The position numbers were made by a program, and so were the translations under genes. The notes below the pieces were generated by a model. It had not been told where the DNA came from and did no database searches. It saw nothing but the letters and a program-made list of their open reading frames with translations. Below, piece after piece: positions 34,187 through 44,555 of a DNA stretch of 64,000 bases (position 1 is the first letter of the stretch; each line of letters starts with the position of its first letter). This DNA comes from Melampsora larici-populina 98AG31 (Eukaryota; Basidiomycota; Pucciniomycetes; Pucciniales; Melampsoraceae): positions 775,985-839,984 of the forward strand of contig NW_006768783.1 of assembly GCF_000204055.1 (NCBI RefSeq), given 5' to 3'.

Positions 34187-34900
34187 GTGAGCTTGTGGCA
34201 AGGCTATTTCACATGGACTCAAGCCAACTGTTGGGACATTTTGATCTGCCCTTTTGAAGCTCATAAAGCTCATTTATTGGCTTTTGATAGGAACATCATA
34301 GGATGCATTTCTGAAGATTGATGAGTTGCAATTCCCATTCCCCACAAGGCCAAAAGGTTTGATTAAACGAAAATCATCAGGATTGAGCAATTTGTTCAAG
34401 CAACAAAGTCATGGATAGGTGACAATCATATTCAACTGCACAGTAAATTCGACATCATAGTGATGAATTCGATTACTAAGGTGTTGTGGAGCACACTAAC
34501 TTGTTACATTCTAGAGATCATAGCAAACATCGTGAAGTTTACACCACAGAGATCGAGAGTCAGGGATGAGTGAATCTCAATGCTTCACTGCAAACTAGTT
34601 CAAAGGGTTGGGACTTACGTTGGGGTTTATTCATGCTTCGGCAATAGAACAAGCTAACGTTTTTAGATTGATTGCAATCTGTTTTTTTCAAAATAAAGAG
34701 GAGATGGATCCAGATTTGATGTACATTAGTAACTGGAATTCTGGACTGTGACTTGACGTGGAAAGTTCAAGACGGTCCAATGAATTTTGTGAATTCAAGC
34801 TATCTATTCTCAAGGTATCCCTAACCACACAGAAAGAGTTAAAGGTGAAACATGGAAGAAGACTCACAGAAGTGTCTACCGTCTTTGCGGTAGTCAGAGT
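34187..34900. other. Intergenic region, no gene seen
   Basis: About 700 bases without a supported ORF, terminal repeat or RNA gene, between the repeat block and the 3' side of the candidate secreted protein gene. Confidence 0.4.
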
Positions 34901-34945
34901 AGGAGTCGAATACTAGGTCACAAGCCCATAACTCCCCGTTGTTCA

Positions 34946-35431
34946 TTAGCTTTCCATCTTCGTCAACGCAGTCCCTGGCAGCTGTACGAGAGCCCATTGA
35001 ACGAAAGAGTAAGTGGTCCTTCTAAATCGCCCTTTGATTGAAAACAAAAATTCTTCATTACATGGTAATAACCCATCATTCCTTCCACATTTTGAGCCAT
35101 ACTGGGTAACGGATTGGCCACCGGAAGCTTTTGTTTCACACACTGTGAGCATGAAATTTCCAAGAAGGATGTTTAGATTGTTTACTAGTCAGTTCACACT
35201 ATATCTAAGGGAAAAAAAAGATGAATGATTCATGACTAGAAAGAAGTGAAAAAGTGAAGATTGAAGGAAATCCTTTGACTGACACCAGCCATTGTAATTA
35301 CTGCCCGGTGAACTCCAACCTTCGCTACAATCCCAAGCATTAGCATTTGCAAAAATATTAAAGCCGAGGTCTCCGGCGAGCAAGCAAACGAGCAGAAGAT
35401 GAAAGATGGGTATCGATCGAATCCAAGACAT
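34946..35431 (-). CDS. Candidate secreted protein, 3' structure uncertain
   Basis: From ATG 35431 the minus strand encodes a clear signal peptide (HLLLVCLLAGDLGFNIFA) followed by a short Cys/Trp/Gly-rich segment AWDCSEGWSSPGSNYNGW. A GTCAGT donor near 35284 and a CAG acceptor near 35150 join it to CETKASGGQSVTQYGSKCGR and CNEEFLFSIKGRF, ending in TAA at 34946. An alternative frame downstream (DCVDEDGKLMNNGELWACD, to about 34870) also looks coding, so a further intron or a small frameshift may exist. Small secreted Cys-containing proteins are typical of the rust effector repertoire, but nothing here identifies a target. The N-terminus is more secure than the C-terminus. Confidence 0.5.
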
Positions 35432-36074
35432 TTTTCACAGAACAAGATGAGAAATAGTGAAGATTTATAAAAAGCTGCACAGATCTGGTCAGAGGGAACA
35501 AGCCTTTTACATAGACTTTTTCTCTTTACTGAAGCAAACTTTTATAGTCAACCCAATTCAACAAGGAAAAGTGTTCTTCCGAATCCTTTAACAGGCTATA
35601 ACTGTAACTTTAGCCACAGCTTCCTGGTCAGCCACAAGACGCCAGTGGAATGCTCTCTCTGATTCGTGGCCCCCCCGCCCCGCAGTGGTAAGTTCAACTA
35701 CACATAAGCCCCTCCCGCGAAGAGGGGCTTTACCAAAGAATTGGAGCTTGCGCAAAGCGCGGAAAAATTCCGCGCGGAAGTGGAAAGTGCGGAATTTCAT
35801 ACACATCTGTACAGATAGCTCTCAAAGAGCACCATCCAAATTGGGACGGTGGCGTCCTTTGAACACGTTCCATCCTAAGAAGAGCATTGGGTGATAAAAA
35901 TGATACCAGCTTAGAGCATCCACAGCCGTGTGGCGTAAACCATGTCGTACGGAAATTTAGGGCAAAATCATCCACAGCCGATGCCCTAAATTTTCACGTA
36001 CAGTTGTTATCGCTTAAAGCCAACCACAGGTTGATCCGCCCCGGCCCCGGTCTGAAATCTGGAGGGGTTGTGAC

Positions 36075-36510
36075 TCAGGATGAGCCCCGAGACCCGCCAA
36101 ATCGGGGATACCCGCGGGACAGCCCGTCGGGTCGGGGGGTCGTTCTGGCCTTTGAAGGGTCGCAGAACCGCGGGGATTATCGGGCCCGGGAGTCGTTCTG
36201 AGAGTCAAAAGAAAGTGACTCTCCTCGGGGAACCCGAGGAAAAATCAAGCTGTAAAAAGCGGATAAATACACGCTTGGGAGAGGTTGTGCTCAGCGGTTT
36301 CTGCCGGAAATAGCCGGGGACTCGGGGATCCCCGTAATTTCCCGGGGATTTGGTAGTCCGTCGGGGGTCAGGGTACGGGAGCCGGGCTTGACCTATGAGC
36401 CAGAAAAAGCTCGGGGAATACCGGGGTCGGTCCTCGTTCTGACTTTTGAAAAAAAGTCGGTGGGCCGGGCAGCCCAGTCCCCGGCATTCGGGGGTCGGGG
36501 CTCATCCTGA
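36075..36510. mobile_element. GC-rich hAT-type MITE, 8-bp TSD
   Basis: 436 bp between two copies of GTTGTGAC (36067-36074 and 36511-36518). Inverted ends TCAGGATGAGCCCCGA and TCGGGGCTCATCCTGA. The interior is extremely rich in CCCGGG/CGGGG strings, in sharp contrast to its AT-rich surroundings. There is no coding capacity. Confidence 0.92.
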
Positions 36511-36837
36511 GTTGTGACCAGCAATGGGTGGTCTATTTTTGGTGTACTTGTACATATTTTCTGCATTCAAGATCTTCCCCACCTTCCCAATATCAATCAT
36601 TTTCAAGCTTTTTCAGCGCTCAAAACCCACGATATACTGCAATTGAAATCATGCCGAAGAAGAGTGCAGCATCACGTGCTCAGAAGAAACAATGGAAAGC
36701 ACACCGAAAAGCCAAAAGCATGGCAAATCTCACAGCAACAACTCCGATCAATTCCAGAACTCAATTGGACAAAAGCCCTTTCTTTCTCGAATCAACTCAA
36801 GAACAAATTGAAATGGATCTCTTATCTGACTCAGAGC

Positions 36838-39463
36838 TCATGTGGCCGGCGCGGCACGTTTTTGGCGACCTCGGGCGCGCCCGGGCGCGGCTTTTTTTCT
36901 TCAATAAGGGGGGGGCGCGCCCTATCTGAAACCTAGTTGAAATTATGAGATGTTCTTTGATACATTTGTCGCCTCTTCAATTTTCTTTGCGTCTATTCAA
37001 TTCCCCAACCCCAGCTAGTCCCCACCTTTTTCCACAATGACCACACCTACCAAATGGATGGAGCCAACTTCTACTAGCGGGCCCACCTGGACAGGCTTTG
37101 AAGCAGCCACTGATCGGAAGCATAGTCGCCGTCGAGCTAAGTGCAAGCACTGCAAAGAGGAGATGGATGGAAAACCTGCAAAGCTTCATCGTCACATGAC
37201 ACAAGAATGTAAATCAATCTCAATATCCGATCACCCAGCCTATGAAGAAGTCAATCCCAAAAGTGTTGCCAGACCTGCAAATGATACCATAACCAATATC
37301 AATGCATCAGAGTCTAACAGATCATCAGCGCTTTCCACAAAACGCCCCAAGCTAGCTCACGACTTCACACAGTCCAACTTCAGTCGCTTTGTACCTCGTA
37401 CCAAAGAGAGCACCATGGATACTTATGAAGATCTTCTCAAGGCTCTAATTACTGGACATGTTCCTTTTTGTTTCCTCCAAAACAAATCATTCCATGCTTT
37501 TCAACAAAAACTCTCCGTCGTATCTTACACTCCGGCTTTGCAACACATTATGATGGACACTGTCCTTCCTCGAGTTCATGCACAATACTCAAGAGTGACC
37601 AAAGCCGAGCTCAAACAGCATACAAATCTCACTATTTCACTAGATGGATGGACGGACTGCTCAAAGAACAGTGTATATGCGGTCTTACTCCTACGTGGTA
37701 CCGAAGTCAAGAAATTGATTGATGTACTTGAACTCGATGATGTCCAACACACATCTGAAAATTCACTAGCTGCTCTGAAAAAAGCTCTCAATGGCCAAGA
37801 TGTTACCTGGGAACAAATTGGTGGGATTGTAACCGATTCACCAAGCTCTATGGTGAAGTTACGTGTAAGTATCTCTATATCTCGTGTTTTCTTATGTCTC
37901 TTTGACTAATCATAACTTTCCTTCCTTTATCCTTTTAGAAACTTGTAAAAACCGAGTTTCCTCATGTCATTCCCTTAGCTTGTTGTTTACATGTTTTCAA
38001 TCTTGTTGCCAAGAAATGTGTTGAACACCCCGATATGAAGGTTACAGTTTCAAACAACAAGACACTGGTTAACTTCTTTAGTGCTTCACATTTCTGGGGT
38101 GTCAAGCTTTTTAATTGGCGCACTAAAGAGGGTATAAGACATGGCATTAGAACCTTTTGTGAAACTCGGTGGTTTTCAATGTCAAAGGTTGCATTGTCCA
38201 TTGAATCACACAAGCAAGGATTTCAGATGTGTATGTCAATGTTGAAGGATAAATCAATTTCAACTCCAGAGATCAGCAAGAACGTACAAGTCATCATCGC
38301 AAATCGCGGCCACTTCACATCAAATTCTATCTTGGTCAAGCTGCTTCGACCAGTTGTTGATGCGATCGGTCGACTAGAACGGGCTAATACTTCAGTCGGT
38401 GATATCTGGAAGGAGATCGGCACGGTTTATAATCAAATTTGCAAGTTCGATCTATCCAGCTACCCTCGATTCCATTCTTACAGAGACCACTGTCTCAAGA
38501 TCTTGCATACACAGGCAAAGATCTTTGCCAATCCAATCTATGTAGTCGGTTTCTTTCTCAATCCTAATTACTGTCAAGTTGCCACCTCAGGCGCGTTTCC
38601 AATCAACACAATGATGAAGAATATCCTATCAATCGCTAAGGTGTGGAATTACAAAAAAAACGAAGCTGTTACTCTTCAAACACAAGTACTACGATATTTC
38701 AGCGGTGGGGGAGCGTTTAGATCGTTCTCAACTGGTACAGTTGCTTTTTCTCTATCAAGTATTTTGCTTCCGCCTGTCTACATTTCATACGCTGACATCA
38801 ATCACCAATACACTGTAGTTTCTGTACCTTTGAACTACTGGCTAGCTATTCCATCGACCCCGCACACGGTTCTGCTCAAGACCTTCGCAATAAAAGTCCT
38901 TGAACTTGTTCCACACGCTGCTGGTGTGGAAAGTGTGTTCACCAAGAGGGGAGCTACAAAAAAAAATCTCGAAATCAAATGTCAGTAACTAACCTGAAGA
39001 TGGTTACACAGATTGAACTGCAAGTTCAGGCCAAGGATTCCTCTCAAAAGGTGTACGAGCAAGATATTGCGATAATCACCTACAACGATGAGTTGAACTC
39101 TGGACTCTTCACCGGAATCGATGATCTACAAGAGTTTGAGAACGGTGAGTTTGCTCAGCACGAGCGTGATGCAGAACAAGATATCGATGTTGAAATCGAA
39201 TGGGAGACTGGTTTCATCGATACACTTTTCAACTTTGAAAATTTCACTCAAGCTGCTAAGTGATGGAGAGTCATGGAGCGCAGAGGACTTGTGTGATGAA
39301 TAGTTATTTTAGCTAGTAAATTGAAAAAAATGTCTTCTTGTTGCCACTCTTTTATTTTTTTTTGCGCCTCTTGCGCCCTTCAACGCCCCCAGCCAAAAAT
39401 GGGCCAGCCCCCCCTGGGCGTGGCCGGGCGCTACTTTTTTCAAAAATCACGCCCGCCACATGA
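36838..39463 (+). mobile_element. hAT element 1, TSD CTCAGAGC
   Basis: Ends TCATGTGGC and GCCACATGA, flanked by perfect 8-bp duplicates CTCAGAGC (36830-36837 and 39464-39471). The 2626-bp element encodes one hAT transposase. Both terminal 90 bases are GC-rich (GCGCGCC-type strings). Confidence 0.95.
37037..39263 (+). CDS. hAT transposase (element 1), one homopolymer frameshift
   Basis: From ATG 37037: a BED-type zinc finger (CKHCKEEMDGKPAKLHRHMTQEC, read as C-C-H-C pattern), a catalytic-core start TISLDGWTDCSKNSVYAVLL, GIVTDSPSSMVKL, an intron near 37870-37939, CETRWFSMSKVALSIE, a further intron near 38736-38819, and the C-terminal dimerisation-type motif LVPHAAGVESVFTKRGA. The frame then shifts at a run of nine A (38958-38966). 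Removing one base or adding two restores NQMSVTNLKMVTQIELQVQ and reaches the TAA at 39263. Otherwise it appears complete, about 700 residues. It may be a true mutation or a sequencing artefact in the homopolymer. Confidence 0.88.
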
Positions 39464-42257
39464 CTCAGAGCACAGTCCTTCCCCTTTTCTCGATTCATCT
39501 CAGACACTCAACAAGAATCAATCATGATTAAATGTTGAATTATCATTAGAATCTCAATCAAAAGCTCAAATGCCTTCACATGATTCACACAAAGCTTTGC
39601 CACCTCCTCTGTCTTCCTCTTTCAAACAATCACCAGAGCCTTATTGGCTTCCAATCGACATGGATTACCAAAACGAAGAGGATGACCTGGACCCTTTAGA
39701 AATGAATCTCCACGCTCAAGATGACATAGCTGATTCATCTGACGAAGAAGAAGTTGATCAAGAATTCATCAAAAACATCTTCTACCCTGTCTTTACTCAA
39801 CGTTGTCCATCAGAAGCTACTCTCGGAAAGCAAAAAACCAAAACCGGATCGATCATGAAAGGATACAAACAGCCTTGATTTGAACCTGGAAGCATCAAGG
39901 GTAAACCCGCCATCAAGTCAAAACAAACTAGATTCAGCCGTAAGCAAAAAAGAGAGAAAGCTATTGGAAAGAACAACTTCATCATGTCAAACTGGATGAG
40001 CCAAGCAAAGCCCCCTCCTCCTCCCTCCTCAACTCACTCTGATTCTGACATTGATCCTGAAGATCCGATTCCCAAACTCAAAGTCGATCATTCAACCGAT
40101 GAAGAGAGTCTTACCAAGTCTAAAGATCCTTCAGATCAAATCAATCCACCAAAGACTTTCAACATTGATCTTTCTGCAGCTCACAACTTATGGATTGATC
40201 AGTGTGTCAATAACTATCAAGAATCAAAGACTGTCACTATCTCTCACACTGAAAAGGTCAAGAACACCGCTCAAGAGTATTTCAATACTTTAGATTCAGC
40301 AATCAAATATGTTTCAAATAAGTATCAGAACAACACAAAAATCATTCAACTTATTGGTGACCTTCAAGAATACAACCAAAGACGGCTTGAACTTACAATC
40401 ACCGGGGTATCTTCCGCTGCTGTCACCGCATTGTATCTCTCAGCCTCTTCTTCCATTTGACGTGATCCTTCAAGGGTGAAATCCTCTACTGGGGCTAGCC
40501 GAGCCAAAACAATTCGTGAACAAGCGGTTCACCTCCTCAATCACAAGGACATCAAGCTCAGCATTTGTGGCCATCACTCAAAGCATACATCAATGCTTGA
40601 CAATAAGCGAATGTTTGATGCGCTCAAATCCTGAGCAACTGCTCTAAAGCCTGGCAAGGTAAGTTCAATACCTCTTAATTAACTTCATCATCATCAATAC
40701 TTATCTTGCTCTTTCTAACTTATCTCTTATCCTTGTTCAACAGCTCTCACCAACTCAATTGTGCAACCACGCAAATGATGTGGTCTTACCAGAGTTTGGC
40801 TTTGACAAGAAGATCTTGGTGGTTACATCATATCGATGGCTTTTTCAGTGAGGGTTCCGAGCTTGCAAGTACAGCAAGGGGTTGTATCATGACAGTCATG
40901 AACGCCCTGATGTTGTGCAGTATTGTCTGAAATACATTGATCGAGTTGCTGAGCTTCGAGAACGGTCACGAGAGTTTGTTGGCGATAACCTTTATCAGTC
41001 CATTCAAGTCGACCCCGAGAAGTTGGATGGGCAGAAGGAAACAGTCTTTCTCTTCCATGACGAGTCCACTGTACACGCGAATGAACGTCCTAGACTTGCC
41101 TGGCTTTCCGATAACACGACCGAGTTACGAAAGAAGTCCCCAGGCCGTCTCATTCATGACTCCAACTGGATTGTTGAAGCCTCATCTACTGGTTGCTTAG
41201 TCATCACACCTGAAGATGAACAGTCAGCTGGGTCTTGTCCTTTACCGACCTTTAGCGACGCTGCGGTGGTCACTTATCCTGGTGCCAATGGGGATAAATG
41301 GTGGGACTGTTCTCAACTCATCGAACAGGTCAAAACACAAGCCCTTCCAATTTTCAATTACCTTTTCCCCGACTCTCAGGGAGTTTTTATATTTGATTGT
41401 TCATCTGCACATGCATCTTATGGGCCTTCAGCTCTTCGGGTCTCACACATGAACTTTGGTCCTGGGGGCAAGAAGGATCTCTTACGTGATACATACATTC
41501 CAACCAACGATCCTAGGATTCCGACTAAGCTTCAAGGCCAGCCACAAACAATGGTATATCCTCCAGATCATCCTCAATTTGCTGGAAAATCTAAGGGTGT
41601 GTGGTGCATTCTCAAGGAGCGAGGTCTGTGGGATTGGTATGTATCAAAGGCAAAGGCTCCAAATCACAAGCCGGTCTTTCAGTGTGGCAACGGTCAAATG
41701 TCAGCAACGAAGCGAGATCAACTTGCTCGCAAGGGTCGATTAAGGCGCGAGAAAGTGATGAGATGCAATCAAGACTGTCACGAGGAACTGACATGTTGGT
41801 ATTGTGATATCTTGAACAGGTGTTAGCTGTGGTGATATGCGTGCTATAGTTATGTTTCTTTTTGTTTTGTGATCAATCACTTTGAGAGTGGTTTTCTTAA
41901 ATCTTGTTCCCAATACCTTTGCCGCACATCTTCCCCATCGTGTTCTCAAATCAAGTTTGGACCAATGTTATATGTTGTGAATCGGTTTCATGTTCCCACT
42001 GTCTTTCCCATCTTTATGGAAAGAGAGTAAGTCTTTTCTTAAAATCCTCAATTCTATTATCAACACTAATGTAGAGATGTGTTACAGAACTTCCGTTTAG
42101 ATCCTATCATCAGCTTTATTAAAAGCTTTCCTATTATTGTTTCTCATCTTTATCTTCACCTCCCACTATTTCAGGTACAAGATTTACTTTTGTTATTTCG
42201 CTTTATCACTTTCTCTAAAGACTCATTTCATCTTTCTTTCTCTATTTTTCTGCTTAG

Positions 42258-42587
42258 GTTAGTCGAAGGTCTGCATACCTTAGACGTGGAGAGAAGAGTG
42301 CTTATATTAGCACTGGTTTTAACAGGTTAGCTTTGAAATACATCACTATCTTTATGGAAAGAGAAACTTCCGTTTAGATCCTATCATCAGCTTTATTAAA
42401 AGCTTTTCTATTATTGTTTCTCATCTTTATCTTTACCTCCCACTATTTCAGGTTAGTCAAAGGTCTGCATACCTTAGACGTGGAGAGAAGAGTGCTTATA
42501 TTAGCACTGGTTTTAACAGGTTAGTCGAAGGTCTGCATACCTTAGACGTGGAGAGAAGAGTGCTTATATTAGCACTGGTTTTAACAG
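42258..42587 (+). repeat. 68-bp unit present three times
   Basis: A 68-base unit starting GTTAGTC(G/A)AAGGTCTGCA and ending TTTTAACAG lies at 42258-42325, 42452-42519 and 42520-42587, the last two head to tail. The preceding 85 bases (CTTCCGTTTAGATCCTATCA to CTATTTCAG) are also duplicated at about 42088 and 42367. The unit begins after an AG acceptor and ends with AG|GT, so it looks like a duplicated exon with its upstream intron. 68 is not a multiple of three, so extra copies shift the frame. Confidence 0.85.
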
Positions 42588-43424
42588 GTCTTCTTAGCCA
42601 TTTACAGAAAGAAGCTCAGGAAGCTTATGAACATGGAGGAGAAGTTATTCCCCTCACTGTTGAAGATGAAGATCCGGCTTGCTGTGCTTCCAAGATCTTG
42701 AGCCTGCAATCCGGCTTCGCAAATGAGAAGCCGTTGCTTCAGACTGTCATCGAAGATGCTGGTCACATCTGTCTGTTTCTACCAAAGTTCCATTGCGAGC
42801 TTGACCCAATTGAGATATATTGGTCATTCATAAAACACAGTAAGTTTTTTCTACTTAACTTGTCTTGCTTAATCAACTGACCACATGTATTATCAGAGTT
42901 CCGAATGAGTAGCCATATTTGCAAGTCTTTCAAAGACTCAAAGGATCTCTTTGAGAATGTCCGGAGATCTTGTCCAGTCACCACAATTTGAAAGTATTTT
43001 TGAAAGATTGATCGCCAAGTGGATGTGTATTGGTAAGTTTTTATCTGAATCTTTGTTTCCTCCGTTACTTACTTCTCATTCCTGTTTTAGCCAAGGCTTC
43101 ACAGGCAATCAAGCTCACAATTTGGCCAACTCAAAGCAATATTGATCTCATCGATGCATCCCTTGAAAGGCTGCAATGGATTTCCAGTTCATCTTGCAAC
43201 CAGATCAACAAAACACATAAAGTGATCAATCTGGTTTATAAATCCAGTCTTGTAATTTTTTTAATTGTCTTTTTTCTATGATCATGTTGTTCATTATACA
43301 AGTCAAAAGCAAACAGAACAACATCATACATACAATACATGAAATAAGAATTGTTTTGAGTCCTTACTTGCCCTTACCTTGAGCGCTCAAGATGAGCCAA
43401 ATTGAGCCCTCATAGACCCATAAG

Positions 43425-43500
43425 TACCATCTAAACCCATAATATAAACCCATAATTATGCTCTAAACCCATAATATAAACCCATAAGTACACTATAAAG
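43425..43500. repeat. Short tandem repeat of TAAACCCATAAT
   Basis: Four to five units of (C)TAAACCCATAAT/A follow one another in the right interior of the 8.1-kb element. Too short to classify; a local slippage product is likely. Confidence 0.6.
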
Positions 43501-44024
43501 CCATAGGTCTGAAATATATGGGAATATAATAAAAAAAAAATTGAAAAAAAACCGCTGGTCACTTTGACTCAAAAAGTCATTCACCGCACTAACCACCTTC
43601 AACTGTCCCAAAAATGACTTTTCAGCACCTACCAACCCCTTGGGGCCAGTGAAATAGCTTGGATCGGTAAATTTTGATTTTGTGGGCGCGCGTGTGGTTG
43701 GCTTTAAGCGATAACAACTGTAACTAAGGGAATTCCCTCTGTGTGAGCCAAAGTAGGCCAAATATGTTCTATTTTGGCTTGCTCCCTAAATTCATCTGTA
43801 CCTTGCTTCTCCCATAACTCCCACTTCCACGATGGCACTCCCTGCAGAATATCTCCCTCGATGATCAACTAACCCATAACTCACTTCACAAAATATGCTA
43901 CAAGCCGTACTGTACGACACCACGGCTGTGCATTGTTTGAAATTAATGCCTCAAACACTTGCCTGAACGATCTGTGTGGCGCTCCGTACAATACGAATTT
44001 ACGGCACGGCTGTGGATGCTCTTA

Positions 44025-44550
44025 GAACATTGGGTAAACAACAAAAGAGATAAGAGACCTCATCTCGATGCTTGATAAAAGTTCAAAACTTCCAAGACTG
44101 CACAGGAAAAACAGAAGGAAGGTGGATGTTGTTGATCACACGCTCTGATGCACAATCCAACAGTGACTCTGACATTCAGATTGTTTACAATCAAGATATG
44201 TCTTTCAATCTTTCACTCGTTTGAAGTCGGTTTGTTTGAAATATAAGATTGTTCATTTGTACTCTTTGTTACTACTGTCTACGTAGTTTTTCTTACACTT
44301 TTGGTGTGTTATCTTGAGCAATTTGAGATCAGATAGACAGATCCATCTTGAAGCCGTATCGATTGTTGTCCAAGTATTATCATTTTCTGATCAATTGCTC
44401 AAGTCAATCAAAGTCTCAAACAATATCAAGATCAAAGTTTTGAATGATATTGTTTGTTATCTTTGAGACTTTGTTAATTCAGCAAACACTTTCTTTTGAG
44501 ATGGTATCATAAATAACATTGTTTCTCAATTATTCCAGGTGGATGCTTAT
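44025..44550. other. Flank between the 8.1-kb element and hAT element 2
   Basis: Older AT-rich sequence with a near-palindromic section around 44410-44475 (CTCAAACAATATCAAGATCA ... TGATATTGTTTGTTATCTTTGAG). No gene is supported. Confidence 0.4.
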
Positions 44551-44555
44551 GAAGT

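Larger units (their letters stand above)
36651..43010 (+). pseudogene. Large DDE transposase of the 8.1-kb element, five UGA stops, split by hAT insertion
   Basis: The frame starts at ATG 36651 (MPKKSAASRAQKKQWKAHRK), stops at the hAT insertion (36837) and resumes in the same frame after the target duplicate at 39472. It then runs through 39527, 39878, 40460 and 40635, and after an intron to 40743 through 40848, each time interrupted by TGA. The catalytic part is recognisable: FHDESTVHANERPRLAW, YPGANGDKWWDCSQLIEQVK, VFIFDCSSAHASYGPSAL, then after a disturbed stretch CLFLPKFHCELDPIEIYW. This is the D/D/E order of a widespread basidiomycete transposase family related to IS630/Tc1, with a Cys-rich insert (CNQDCHEELTCWYC). 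The final exons near 42900-43010 are approximate. Confidence 0.8.
35914..44021. mobile_element. 8.1-kb element with GAGCATCCACAGCCG ends, TSD TTA
   Basis: Inverted ends GAGCATCCACAGCCGTG (35914) and CACGGCTGTGGATGCTC (ending 44021) are flanked by TTA on both sides. A second inverted match of 27 bases (ACAGTTGTTATCGCTTAAAG and on) lies 86 bases inside the left end and 300 inside the right, so the ends are related but unequal. Inside is a broken DDE transposase gene, interrupted by a GC-rich MITE and a hAT element. The first eight end bases and the target type match the MITEs at 8166 and 53473. Confidence 0.75.

Noticed and set aside
34999..35028. A 30-base intron in the secreted candidate
   Set aside because: Too short for fungal splicing and does not resolve the frame conflict.
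36014..36313. Overlapping frames in the GC-rich block
   Set aside because: Low stop density is due to base composition of a MITE, not coding.
43425..43500. Possible telomere-like repeat (TAAACCCATAAT)
   Set aside because: Unit differs from the fungal telomere unit TTAGGG/CCCTAA and has too few copies; internal location.
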